Source of the DNA: Acidimicrobiia bacterium
GTDB taxonomy: Bacteria > Actinomycetota > Acidimicrobiia > Acidimicrobiales > Aldehydirespiratoraceae
DNA length: 64,000 bases
Reading direction: 5' to 3'
NCBI GenBank assembly: GCA_022821685.1
Contig: JAJEDD010000014.1
Coordinates: 1 to 64,000 of the forward strand
Positions 32,832-41,984 of this stretch are shown here, in pieces. Positions within the stretch are counted from its first letter, which is position 1. Each line of letters begins with the position of its first letter. A program made the position numbers and the translations under genes. The notes under the pieces were generated by a model, which saw only the letters and a program-made list of their open reading frames with translations, had not been told where the DNA came from and made no database searches.

Positions 32832-35800
32832 CTAGGGGCGGTTGTAGCTGTGTTGGGGGTGATAGGCGTGATAAGCGTGTTGGGGCTGGTGCCTTCTGCG
32901 TCTTGCGCCGAACAGCAGCCAGCCGATTGAGGCGGCTAGCACTGTCAGCATTGCTATGGGCACGATTGGGGCCACGCCTCCGCCGGGGCTCGGATCGTCG
33001 GACTCGCCCGGGATTGGGGCCGACACGACTTCGGAGTCGTCGGCGGCGGTGTCGGGCTCATCTTCGACGGCAGCCTCCTCAGGCGGGGCCTGGGGGGGTT
33101 CGGGCGGAGGGGGTGCTTCGGTCAGGACGGCCGGCAGGAGTTCGATGCCGCCCCCGCTGGGGGGTGCCAGCGTTGTCACCGGGGCCGGCTCGGTTGTGGT
33201 GGGCGGAGCCGTCGTCGGGGTGCCGGCAGGTGGATCGTTGTCGGCAACAGTCACCGACGCGGCGGAGGGGTCGCCAACCTGATAGCCGGTACCGACGTCG
33301 AGGCTGAGAAGAACCGCGCCGTCGGGCTCATCGGCGCTGCCGTCGAGGGTGGGCACCCGGTAGCGGACGCTGGTCTGACCCGCCAACAGGAGGGTGGTCT
33401 TGTCGCCCCGCTCGCTGCGGGCCACGAAGTTGCCCTTGTGGGCCACGAACACGCTCACAGTCAGGTTGGTTGCGGGGACTCGACTGGCCGCGATCGTGAA
33501 CACCGCGTCCTGGCCCTCGGTGACGCCTGGGCCGCCGGTCACCGTCAGGGTCACCGGCCCGGTGTCGGCGGGAGGCGCATCGTCGTCGGATTCTGCCGAG
33601 GTGTCTGCCGATGTCTGGGGGTCGCCGTCTGCCGGGTTCTGGGTGCTGTCGGGTGTGGTGGTTGTGGTGGTGGTGGTCGTGGTGGTGGTCGTGGTGGGGC
33701 TTGGGCTTGGCGGCGTGGAACTCCGACGCGATTGAGATCCCGTGTTCGTGCTCGTGCGCTGCGGCGCTGGAGCGGAGTCGTTGTCGATAACCGCGGTGCT
33801 CGCGGAGGAGGGGTCGCCGATGGCGTAATCGGCGTGCCGGCTGATGGCGGCGGTGATACGGCCGTGGGGCTCGTCGACGTTGTCGTTGACAGTGCCAACG
33901 GTGAGCTTTGTGCTGGACTCGGAGGCGGCGATGGTGACGGTGCGCGAGCCGGTATCGCCGGAGCGGGCGAAATTGCCCGACGGGGTGACGGTGAGACGCA
34001 CGCTCAAGTTGGCCGAGGGTGCAGGGCTGGCGGTGACGGTGAACACGGCGCTGGAGCCCTCGAGGACACGGGTCTCGTCGGCGCTGATGGTGATCGTGCT
34101 CAGCGTCTGCGGCTGCCGAGGTGGATCGTCGTCGTTGACGTTGATGCGGACGCTAGAGGGGCTGCCTTGGGTGTACGACCTATGGGTGTTGATGGTGGCG
34201 GTGACCCAGCCGTTGGGTTCGTCGGTGCTGTCGCCGATAGTGGCGATGGTCAGCGCCTTGGAGGCGGTGTTGGCCGCGATGACGACGTCGTGAATCTTGA
34301 CGTTGCCGGCGGCGACGTAGCCCCCGGACTGGGTGACTACGACCTGGACGGTCAACGCGCTGGATGGCGCCGGATTGGCGTTGACGGTGAACACCGCGTT
34401 GGCACCCTCGGTGATGCTGGCGGCGCTCCTGGTGACGCTCACGGTGCTGAGCGCCGGTGGCGGCGGGGGCGGTGGCGGCGGCGGTGCCGTCGTGGTGGTG
34501 GTGGTCGTAGTTGTGGTCGTGGTCGTTGCGTCATTGTCGTTGATGGTGATGTCGGCGTATGCCGGGTCACCGCGGGTGTAGCCACTGTCGCCGTGGAGGG
34601 TCGCCCTGATCGAGCCGTTGGGTTCGTCGGTGCTGTCGTTGATGGTGGCGATGGTCAGCGCTTTGGAGGTGGTGCCGCCCGCCATGACGACGTCGTGAAT
34701 CTTGACGTCGCTGGCGGCGATGAAGTCGCCGGCGATCGGCCTGACCTGAACCTTGACAGTCAGGTTGGCCGATGGTGCGGGGTTCGCAGTGACGGTGAAC
34801 ACCGCGTTGGCGCCCTCGGTGACCGGCGAGACGCCGGTGACGGTGACGGTGGGTAGGGCTGGGACGTCATTGTCGCTGACGGCGGCGGTGGCCGCCGACG
34901 GGCTGCCGACGGTGTAGCCGCTGCCGTTCTGCACGGTGGCGGTGATCGAGCCGTTGTTCTCGTCGGCGCTGTCGTCGACGGTGGCGACGGTGTAGGTGGC
35001 GCTGCCGGAGGTACCGATGGTGACGGTCTTGTTGTTGGCGATGGCCCCGGCGGCGGCGAAGTCGCCGCTCTGAGTGACCGCGAGCGTGACGGTGAGGCTG
35101 CTGTGGGGCGCCGGGCTGGCGGCGAGGTTGAACACGACGTTGCCGCCTTCGGTGACGGCGGCGTTCGGGCCGGTGATGCTTACCGCGGGCACGTCGTCGT
35201 CGGTGACGGTGATGGTGGCCGACGACGGGGTGCCGACGTTGTAGGCGGCGTCGCTTTGCACGGTGGCGGTGACGCTGCCGTCGGGTTCGTCGACGGTGTC
35301 ACCGAGAGTGGCGATGGTGAGGGTCGCAGAGGCGTTGTTGGCGGCGATGGTGACGTCGTGGGTGGTGATGTTGCCGGCGGCGATGTAGCCGCCACTCTGG
35401 GTGACGGCGACCTTCGCGGTCAGGTTGGCTGTGGGCGTGGGGCTCACCCCCACGGTGAACACCGCGTCGGTGCCCTCGGCGACGCTCGAGCTCCGGGGGG
35501 TAACAGTCACCGTGTGGGTTGGCGCAACGTCATCGTCCGACACGGCCACGCTCGCCGTTCGCGGCGATCCAACCGTGTAGCCCGATCCAGACTGAAGTGT
35601 GGCCGTGATCGTGCCGTCGAGCTCATCGATGCCGTCGTCTTCGGTCTTCACTTCCAACCGACCGCTGGTTTGGCCCTTCCCGATTAAGACGCTCTGGCGT
35701 CCTGTCTGCCCCGACTCCGCGAAGTCACCGGAGTCGACGACCTGCACGTAGACGAACTTGGACTTTCTGGCGGCTGGAGTCGCGGTCACTGTGAACACGG

Positions 35801-36302
35801 CCTTACCGCCCTCGGTAATGGCGGACCCGCCGCTGATCGACACTTCGGAGGGCTTCAACTCGTACGGATTCACGTCCGAAAAGGCCGAGTGCGCACTGCT
35901 GTTGAGCGTGTAGCCGGTGGTGCCGTCGGTGGACAGGTTTACGTAGATCCGGCCAAAGCTTCCAGGAAGGACGATGTTGGGGCTGTTCATGGTCGTGACC
36001 GTGAACTTGACGGTCTTCTGGCCGGATTGAAGGATGAAGGTCTGAGGGCCGGTAGCCACCGCACCGGTATAGGTTTGGTGCTCCGTCACAGACACCTTGA
36101 CGGTCACATCGGTGTTCGGTGCCGTAGAGGCCGTCACCGTGAACGAGGCCGTGTCTCCCTCGTAGACGGCTGAGGCATCGCTTCGAATCGAGAGTACTGG
36201 CAGCGATTGGGCCTGAGCGTCGTCGCTGCCAGTGGCAGTGAGCGCGGCCACCAGCCCGAACAGAGCGAACAGCATCAGTGCCTGCCGCGGCACGCGGCTC
36301 AT
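32832..36302 (-). CDS. large Calx-beta-repeat surface protein
   Basis: This protein of about 1156 residues has a signal peptide (LMLFALFGLVAALTATG, ending near DAQA) and eight or so Calx-beta-like repeats, each opening with a (V/I)xEGxxAxFTV strand and closing with a DDD/DND acidic turn that can bind calcium. Two linkers are runs of 13-14 threonines, one followed by ten prolines, and would be extended and glycosylation-prone. The C-terminus has a Pro/Glu-rich stretch, a membrane helix (VAPIVPIAMLTVLAASIGWLLFG), RRRR and a His/Tyr tail. It is probably a cell-surface adhesin anchored by its C-terminus. ATG 36302 best fits the signal peptide; ATG 36374 is an alternative. Confidence 0.82.
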   Translation of the reverse strand: MSRVPRQALMLFALFGLVAALTATGSDDAQAQSLPVLSIRSDASAVYEGDTASFTVTASTAPNTDVTVKVSVTEHQTYTGAVATGPQTFILQSGQKTVKFTVTTMNSPNIVLPGSFGRIYVNLSTDGTTGYTLNSSAHSAFSDVNPYELKPSEVSISGGSAITEGGKAVFTVTATPAARKSKFVYVQVVDSGDFAESGQTGRQSVLIGKGQTSGRLEVKTEDDGIDELDGTITATLQSGSGYTVGSPRTASVAVSDDDVAPTHTVTVTPRSSSVAEGTDAVFTVGVSPTPTANLTAKVAVTQSGGYIAAGNITTHDVTIAANNASATLTIATLGDTVDEPDGSVTATVQSDAAYNVGTPSSATITVTDDDVPAVSITGPNAAVTEGGNVVFNLAASPAPHSSLTVTLAVTQSGDFAAAGAIANNKTVTIGTSGSATYTVATVDDSADENNGSITATVQNGSGYTVGSPSAATAAVSDNDVPALPTVTVTGVSPVTEGANAVFTVTANPAPSANLTVKVQVRPIAGDFIAASDVKIHDVVMAGGTTSKALTIATINDSTDEPNGSIRATLHGDSGYTRGDPAYADITINDNDATTTTTTTTTTTTTAPPPPPPPPPPALSTVSVTRSAASITEGANAVFTVNANPAPSSALTVQVVVTQSGGYVAAGNVKIHDVVIAANTASKALTIATIGDSTDEPNGWVTATINTHRSYTQGSPSSVRINVNDDDPPRQPQTLSTITISADETRVLEGSSAVFTVTASPAPSANLSVRLTVTPSGNFARSGDTGSRTVTIAASESSTKLTVGTVNDNVDEPHGRITAAISRHADYAIGDPSSASTAVIDNDSAPAPQRTSTNTGSQSRRSSTPPSPSPTTTTTTTTTTTTTTPDSTQNPADGDPQTSADTSAESDDDAPPADTGPVTLTVTGGPGVTEGQDAVFTIAASRVPATNLTVSVFVAHKGNFVARSERGDKTTLLLAGQTSVRYRVPTLDGSADEPDGAVLLSLDVGTGYQVGDPSAASVTVADNDPPAGTPTTAPPTTTEPAPVTTLAPPSGGGIELLPAVLTEAPPPPEPPQAPPEEAAVEDEPDTAADDSEVVSAPIPGESDDPSPGGGVAPIVPIAMLTVLAASIGWLLFGARRRRHQPQHAYHAYHPQHSYNRP

Positions 36303-36528
36303 GGGTGTTCTCGATGGCACGGGGGAAGCCTCTGGGTCTCGACGTTCGACGCGGCGACGGTGGCGCGGCACCATCGCCAAATTTACGACGCTCCCCCGAG
36401 GCCCTCGTGGATACCCGGAGCTGCAACAGCTCGGGCGAGGGCCGTTCCCGGCATCGAGGCGGCAACTCTAGCGCTATACGGTGCCCGAGCGCGGCACCCC
36501 TCCGCGGCGTAGGGGCCTTGCGGCCAGG
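36303..36528. other. intergenic region between minus-strand genes
   Basis: This 226-bp stretch upstream of the Calx-beta gene holds a short GC-rich segment and possible -10 boxes (TATCCA, TAGAGT on the minus strand) but no clear -35 partner. A 24-codon N-terminal extension of the Calx-beta frame covers part of it. No gene is supported. Confidence 0.4.
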
Positions 36529-37557
36529 TTAGGAAGCCAGGGGGCGGCCGAAGGGGAGCTCGTCCTGCCAGGACGCCAGGAAGGCTTCGGCAGCGTGGCA
36601 GGCGCCCAGGAAAGGGCCATCGTCTGAGGCGAGCGCTTCGGCCATCAGCGCCGAGACGGTGCTGGCGACCTCGGAGCGGACCTCGTCGTCGCCGGTGTCG
36701 GGGCTGCTCCACGCGGCGATGGATGATCCGGCCAGGGCCACGAAGTCGGGCACTGCGACGATGCCCTGACGACGGCACACCGCGAGGGCCTTGGAGGTGA
36801 ACGCCAGCCTCCCGCTGGGCGCCAGGGCCCGGCAGCCGAGACCCTCGGCCACCCCATGGTTGACGATCCCCATCTTCGACCCGGCGAACACCACATCGGC
36901 GCCGATGCTCCACAGCGCACCCGGCGCGTCGAGCCCGTCGTCGCGGCCGGCCAGCGCGCTCAGCGTCTTGGAACCGTGCTCGGCCCAGGCCTCGGCCAGG
37001 GCAGCGGGGTCGAAGCCGTCGCCGGCCAGCGAACCCTCGGCGGTGGACAGTCCCACCACTCGGCCGCCCCTGTCGGCCACGGCTCGGGCCAGAGCCGGGC
37101 CGGTTGCCGAGAGTCCCTCGATGACCGCGGTGCAACCGTCGAGGCCCGCGGCGGCGTCGGCGGCAACCGCGGCGGAGGTGGCGTCGCACTCCGCGGCGAA
37201 CCCGCCGAGCCGGGCCACGGTGCGGGGGTCGGTGCTGCGCAGCGGGGCCAGGTCGGCTTCGCCCACGCCCTTGGCCGCGTCGGGCAGGTAGGTGCCGTCG
37301 GCGGCCAGAGCGGCAGCTTCGGCCACGAACGCGGCAACGGCCTCGGCCCGCTGGGGCGCCTCGGCGCTGATCCCGGCCGACGCGCCGCTGCGCCGCATCT
37401 GCAGGGCCGCGTAGGTGTAGGTCTGGGAGCGGGCCAGATCCTTGGCCCCGCCCTGCAGCACCTTGCGGGCCCAGCGCACCGGGCCGGAGGCAGCCTCGGC
37501 CCCGGCCAGATCCAGCGCCACGAAGGCATCGACGTCGCTGAACTTGTGGAGCTTCAC
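36529..37557 (-). CDS. Glu/Leu/Phe/Val dehydrogenase-like protein
   Basis: This 342-residue protein resembles amino-acid dehydrogenases. A Rossmann half is seen in AVIEGLSATGPALARAVADRGGRVVGLSTAEGSL, with GFDPAALAEAWAEHGS after it, ALAPSGRLAFTSKALAVCRRQGIVAVPDFVALAGSS matching the C-terminal nucleotide domain, and an N-terminal GVGEADLAPLRSTDP segment. The usual glycine-rich GxGxxG is replaced by GLSATG, and the typical NPN-like and catalytic Lys regions are weak, so activity may be altered. GTG 37557 overlaps the P450 stop (GTGA), so the two are coupled. Confidence 0.7.
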   Translation of the reverse strand: MKLHKFSDVDAFVALDLAGAEAASGPVRWARKVLQGGAKDLARSQTYTYAALQMRRSGASAGISAEAPQRAEAVAAFVAEAAALAADGTYLPDAAKGVGEADLAPLRSTDPRTVARLGGFAAECDATSAAVAADAAAGLDGCTAVIEGLSATGPALARAVADRGGRVVGLSTAEGSLAGDGFDPAALAEAWAEHGSKTLSALAGRDDGLDAPGALWSIGADVVFAGSKMGIVNHGVAEGLGCRALAPSGRLAFTSKALAVCRRQGIVAVPDFVALAGSSIAAWSSPDTGDDEVRSEVASTVSALMAEALASDDGPFLGACHAAEAFLASWQDELPFGRPLAS

Positions 37558-38852
37558 CCTGGCTCCTCGGGGTTGGCGGCCTGCGCTGCGCCGTTGAGGA
37601 TACGCATTGGCAGCTCTCTGGGGCCGCGGATCTGGCCGGTCGACCATCTCACGCCCGCTGGGTCGGCCAGCTCGAAGTCGGGGATCCGGGCCATCCACTC
37701 CTCCAACGCCACGGTCAGCTCCATGCGGGCCAGGTTCGAGCCCAGGCAGCGGTGGATGCCGAGCCCGAAGGCCACATGGCGGTTGCGTCGGCGGTCGATC
37801 ACGAACTCACCGGCGTTCTCGAAGGCCTCGGGGTCGCGGTTGGCGGCCGGGAACGGCAGCAGCACCCAGTCGTCGGCCCGCATCCGGCGGCCCGCGAAGT
37901 CGGCGTCGGCAGCCACGATCCGGGCCATGGTGACCGGAGCGTAGAATCGCAGGAACTCCTCCACCGCGAAGGGGCGCACGTCGGGGTCATCCGTCCAGCG
38001 TCGGCGGTCGGCCGGATTCTGGGCAAAATGCCACAGCGACGCGCCGATGGCCGACCAAGTGGTGTCCACCCCGGCGATAATCAGCAGCGCACAGGTGCCC
38101 AGCACATGCTCGAGCCCCAAGGGCCGGCCCTCGACGGTGGCCTGAGTCAGGTGGGTGATCAGGTCGGCCTGGGGCTCGGCCACTCGCTCCCTGATCAGCG
38201 GCCGGAGGTAGCTCTCGAGGGAGTCCTCGTGCTCGGCCGGCAGCGCCGAGCCGGGCTGCTCCATGATCCGGTGGATGAAGCGGCGGAAATGGTCGCCGTC
38301 GGTGCGGGGCACTCCCAGCACCTCCGCGATCACCCTCACCGGGATGTGGCGGGTGTAGCCCAGCGCGGCGTCCACCGTGCGGATGCGGCCCGCCTCCACA
38401 TCGGCCAGCAGGTCGTCGAGCAACTCCCGGCAGGTCTGTCGGGTGGCTTCTCGCTTGGCTTCGACGGGCTTGGGCCCGAAGGCGGGCAGCAACACCTCCC
38501 GGGCGATGCGATGGAACGGCGGATCGCTGGTGATCGGGGGAGCGAGCCCCACCGGCGGCGGCACCTCGGGACGGCCGTCGTGCACCACCACCCCGTTGGA
38601 GCTGAACGTGGCGGTGTCCTTGGCGATGGCGCACACGTCGGCGTGGCGCACCGGCAGCCAGGTTCCCCCGTAGCGGCGGCTGTGGGCCACCGGGCACCGG
38701 CGGCGCAGCTCGTCCCAGATCTCGGGGGCCCGGGCCGCGTAGTCGGGGTCGACGTGGTCGAAGTCGGTGGCCCAGTCGGCCACCGGCAACCGGGCCGCGG
38801 GGCCGTGGTTGATGTCGGCGCCGTAGTGCAAGGTGTCGGGCCGGTCAGCCAC
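37554..38852 (-). CDS. cytochrome P450
   Basis: This 432-residue soluble P450 has the I-helix oxygen-activation motif AGVDTTW, the ExxR pair in VEEFLRFYAPV, and the heme-binding loop FGLGIHRCLGSNLAR with the axial cysteine. The layout fits bacterial monooxygenases that use a ferredoxin and reductase, neither of which is encoded nearby. TAGCGT at 38864-38859 ends 6 nt before the GTG, a leaderless start. It is followed by the coupled dehydrogenase-like gene. The substrate is unknown. Confidence 0.93.
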   Translation of the reverse strand: MADRPDTLHYGADINHGPAARLPVADWATDFDHVDPDYAARAPEIWDELRRRCPVAHSRRYGGTWLPVRHADVCAIAKDTATFSSNGVVVHDGRPEVPPPVGLAPPITSDPPFHRIAREVLLPAFGPKPVEAKREATRQTCRELLDDLLADVEAGRIRTVDAALGYTRHIPVRVIAEVLGVPRTDGDHFRRFIHRIMEQPGSALPAEHEDSLESYLRPLIRERVAEPQADLITHLTQATVEGRPLGLEHVLGTCALLIIAGVDTTWSAIGASLWHFAQNPADRRRWTDDPDVRPFAVEEFLRFYAPVTMARIVAADADFAGRRMRADDWVLLPFPAANRDPEAFENAGEFVIDRRRNRHVAFGLGIHRCLGSNLARMELTVALEEWMARIPDFELADPAGVRWSTGQIRGPRELPMRILNGAAQAANPEEPG

Positions 38853-38877
38853 AACCGGACGCTACCGGCTCGGCCTA

Positions 38878-39903
38878 TCAGCGGCAGTGGTCGATCACTG
38901 AGGCGAAGCCGTCGATGGTTTCGGCGTAGCCCTCCACCGCGCTGGAGCGAAGGACCGCAGCCAGGTTCAGGCTGGCGCTGGTGAACCCCAGGGCGGTCAC
39001 CTCTCTGATCTGCTCGGGGATCTCCGACGGCGCCCCGGCCACCGCGTAGCGGCGGATCCAGTCGTCGGTTACCAGGTCGAACAGATCGGGCGGGTCGTAG
39101 CGGTCGAGGTCGAAGTACCAGCCGGTGGCCGTGCCCAGAGCCTCGTCGATGGCGGCGAGGCGGTCGGGGTCGATCTCGGCGGGCCGGATGATGGCCAGAT
39201 AGTGGGCCACGTAGCGCACCACCGACCGGCGGGCCAGATCCCCGTCGGGCGACACGCACAGGGTGAGGCGGGGCGCGATGTCGATCTCGGCTGCGTCGCG
39301 GCCAGCCCGAGCGGCGCCCTCGGCCAGCCAGCCCCGATACTGCCGGGCGATCTCCGGGGTGAAGTGCCGGGCTCCGACCAGAGCGATGTCGGCTAGTTCG
39401 CCGGCCAGGCGCATCACCTGCGGGCTGCGGGTGCCCACCGAGATCGGCACCGGTACCTCGGGCGGGCGAACCAGGCCGGCGCCGTCGATCGAGAACATCT
39501 CGCCGTCGAGTTGCACGGTGTCGCCGGCCAGCAGGCCCCGGATGGCACCGATGGCCTCTCGCAGTGCCCGCACCGGCCGGGGATAGTCGATGCGCAGGTC
39601 CTCCAGCCCGGCGCCCACGCCGATGCCGAGGAAGATCCGCCCGCCGGAGAGCTCCTGCAGGGTGGCGGCCGCACCGGCCAGCATCGCCGGGTGGCGGGAG
39701 TAGGGGTTGGTGACCATCGAACCGATGTGGATCCGGCTGGTGGCCTGAGCGATCAGCCCCTGCAGCACGAAACAGTCGGGCCAGAACACCACGTCGGACA
39801 CGCCGAAGCGGTCGAAGCCAGCCCGCTCGCAGCGGACCGCGAGGTCCACATAGTCGCCAGGACTCACCCCCGGGCTGATCTCGGCTTCCAGGGTGACGGT
39901 CAC
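38878..39903 (-). CDS. LLM-class oxidoreductase
   Basis: This 341-residue luciferase-like enzyme has FDRFGVSDVVFWPDCF, GSMVTNPYSRHPAMLAGAAATLQELSGGRIFLGIGVGAG and VPISVGTRSPQVMRLAGELADIA, close in pattern to F420-dependent reductase/dehydrogenase members. The GTG at 39903 overlaps the stop of a leader mini-ORF created by a 74-bp duplication. P450 and dehydrogenase-like genes follow on the same strand. Confidence 0.88.
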   Translation of the reverse strand: MTVTLEAEISPGVSPGDYVDLAVRCERAGFDRFGVSDVVFWPDCFVLQGLIAQATSRIHIGSMVTNPYSRHPAMLAGAAATLQELSGGRIFLGIGVGAGLEDLRIDYPRPVRALREAIGAIRGLLAGDTVQLDGEMFSIDGAGLVRPPEVPVPISVGTRSPQVMRLAGELADIALVGARHFTPEIARQYRGWLAEGAARAGRDAAEIDIAPRLTLCVSPDGDLARRSVVRYVAHYLAIIRPAEIDPDRLAAIDEALGTATGWYFDLDRYDPPDLFDLVTDDWIRRYAVAGAPSEIPEQIREVTALGFTSASLNLAAVLRSSAVEGYAETIDGFASVIDHCR

Positions 39904-39989
39904 GGGATCTCGGTCGCGAGAACGCCGCCCGGGACCTCTCCGGCGGAGACCATGCCAGCTTCCAGTGTGACTGTCATGGGATCGGGGTC
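39900..39989 (-). repeat. 74-bp duplication of the LLM gene start with leader mini-ORF
   Basis: On the minus strand, gatcccatgacagtcacact (upstream) and gatcccgtgaccgtcaccct (gene start) are copies 74 bp apart. From ATG 39977 the upstream copy encodes 25 residues beginning MTVTLEA, the same first seven as the LLM protein, then runs in another frame to TGA 39902-39900, which overlaps GTG 39903 (GTGA). Confidence 0.85.
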
Positions 39990-40019
39990 AGGGCTGCAGT
40001 GATTCTCGGCTGGGAGGAC

Positions 40020-41477
40020 TCAGCCGCCACTCCACAGTCCCTCGCGCTGGAGACCGGCCATGACCTCTTCGATCCCGGCCCGCAGCGTTTCGACCAGCCA
40101 GTCGATCTGGTCGGTGGTCAGCACCAGCGGCGGCGACAGCACGTTGAGGCGTCCGATAGGGCGCACCAGCAGGCCCCGGGCGTCGCAGGCGTCGGAGATG
40201 CGCCGTCCTATCTCCACCTCCGGCGGGAACATCTCCTTGGTGTGGCGGTCGGCCACGTTCTCCACGCACATCATCAGGCACTTGCCCCGCACGTCGCCCA
40301 CGATGGGCAGATCGGTGAGGGTGCGCAGGCGCTCCTCGAAGTAGGGGCCGATCCGGCGGACATGGCCGCAGATGTCCTCGCGCTCGAAGAGCTCGATGTT
40401 GGCCAGCGCCGCCGCACACGACACCGGATGCCCGGAGTAGGTGTAGCCGTGGGCGAACTCGGCGCCGGGCGCCTGCGGAACCGAGATCACCTCGTAGATC
40501 TCGTCGGACAGCAGGGTGGCCGACAGCGGCGCATATCCAGAGGTAAGCCCCTTGGCCGAGTTGATGATGTCGGGCTGGATATCGAACACGTCCCGGCTGG
40601 CGAAGAAGTGCCCGAGCCGGCCGAAGGCGGTGACCACCTCATCGGACACGTAGAGGATCCCGTACTCGCGGCAGGCCTCGCGCATCTGTGGCAGATAGCC
40701 GGGGGGCGGCACCAGCACCCCGCCCGCGCCCATGATCGGCTCGGCGAAGAAGGCGGCCACATTCTCAGCGCCCAGCTCCTCGACCTTTGCCCTGAACTCG
40801 GCCACCAGGTGGTCGGCGTACTCGGCGGGGGTCATCCCTTCGGGCCGCCGGTATACGTCGGGGCCTGTTACCCGGGTGATGAGGGGCTCGCCGATGATGT
40901 CGAAGCCGATGTGGTCGTGGGCCACGCCGGTGAGCGACATGGCCAGATAGCTGGAGCCGTGGTAGCCGTTGACCCGGGTGATGATGGTCTTCTTGCCGGG
41001 CTGGCCCAGGCGGTTGAAGTAGAAGTGGATGATCCTCACCGCAGTGTCGTTGGCGTCCGACCCCGACAGGCCGAAGAACACATGGTTGAGGCTGCCCGGC
41101 GCCAGCGACGCCAGCTTGTGGGCCAGGGTGGCGCCGGGCGCCGAGGTGGTGTTGGTGAACGGCGAGTAGTAGGCCAGCTTGCGGGCTTGGGTGGCCATGG
41201 CGTCGGCGATCTCGGCCCGGCCGTAGCCGGCGTTCACGCACCACAGGCCGCCCTGGGCGTCGAGGTAGCGCCGGCCGTCGGAGTCGTAGACATAGGCGCC
41301 GTCGGACTCGGCCATCACCAGGGCGCCCTCCTGTTGCCAGACGGCGAAGTCGGTGAAGGGGTGGATGTAATGGTCCACGTCCTTGCGCCACAGTTCCTGC
41401 GTGTCGTAGGCGTCGAAGCGGCTGGGGGCCTGCTCGACCACCGCCGGCACGTCGTCGGGAAGCATCGTCTCAGTCAT
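40020..41477 (-). CDS. class III aminotransferase
   Basis: This 485-residue PLP enzyme has the class III signature SDEVVTAFGRLGHFF (PLP aspartate) and the Schiff-base lysine in DIINSAKGLTSGYAPL, plus NGYHGSSYLAMSLTG and FFAEPIMGAGGV. Its length and opening DAYDTQELWRKDVDHYIHPFTDFAVW resemble omega-amino acid/amine:pyruvate aminotransferases. GGGAG precedes the ATG with 7-nt spacing. It may transaminate a terminal amine from the surrounding catabolic pathways. Confidence 0.93.
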   Translation of the reverse strand: MTETMLPDDVPAVVEQAPSRFDAYDTQELWRKDVDHYIHPFTDFAVWQQEGALVMAESDGAYVYDSDGRRYLDAQGGLWCVNAGYGRAEIADAMATQARKLAYYSPFTNTTSAPGATLAHKLASLAPGSLNHVFFGLSGSDANDTAVRIIHFYFNRLGQPGKKTIITRVNGYHGSSYLAMSLTGVAHDHIGFDIIGEPLITRVTGPDVYRRPEGMTPAEYADHLVAEFRAKVEELGAENVAAFFAEPIMGAGGVLVPPPGYLPQMREACREYGILYVSDEVVTAFGRLGHFFASRDVFDIQPDIINSAKGLTSGYAPLSATLLSDEIYEVISVPQAPGAEFAHGYTYSGHPVSCAAALANIELFEREDICGHVRRIGPYFEERLRTLTDLPIVGDVRGKCLMMCVENVADRHTKEMFPPEVEIGRRISDACDARGLLVRPIGRLNVLSPPLVLTTDQIDWLVETLRAGIEEVMAGLQREGLWSGG

Positions 41478-41640
41478 CGCTCTACTCCCTGGTTGCTCCG
41501 CCGCCGGACGCTATCGCAGGTGGTTGTGGGAGCACGTGCTCATACATCCTTCTTCATCTGCTGCCCCATCAAATGAACGGCGGTGACAGCCGAAGCCGTC
41601 ATACTGCTGTGGAAGGGTCATCTACGGGGTTGAACCTACG

Positions 41641-41822
41641 ATGTCAACGGGCTTCAGACAGATCCAAATGGACGCCGCCGGTGCCGTTCTTGGTGCCGCC
41701 ACCAGCGAGGGAAACGTCGAATCGGCTTTGGCTGCGCTGCTGAAGGCGCTCGGCGCGAACGACACGGTCACAAGAGAGACGAGATTGCCGGGGTCCAACC
41801 GGACCTGCGATGTCCGACAGCG
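41641..41822 (+). pseudogene. N-terminal part of a restriction-modification enzyme, frameshifted
   Basis: A frame from ATG 41641 encodes MSTGFRQIQMDAAGAVLGAA then ALAALLKALGANDTVTRETR and TCDV. Near 41803-41828 coding sense moves to the frame of the following methylase gene, where ALFDTKRPG and then NESAYQQVDRYVRAI continue. The D..DTK pattern resembles a PD-(D/E)xK nuclease site split by a one-base deletion or sequencing error. Confidence 0.6.
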
Positions 41823-41984
41823 CGGGCGCTCTTCGACACCAAGCGCCCCGGACGCGCCAGCGACCCGCACAGGCCCGGAACGGGTGGAAGCGGAAACGAG
41901 TCGGCCTACCAGCAGGTCGATCGCTACGTCAGGGCAATCTGTGCTGACGAGCGCGACCAACTCGACCTCGGTGGTGCTGCGCAG

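Noticed and set aside
32832..34856. Long plus-strand frames over the Calx-beta gene
   Set aside because: They are Gly/Val/Asp-rich mirrors of the repeat-coding strand and lack start signals.
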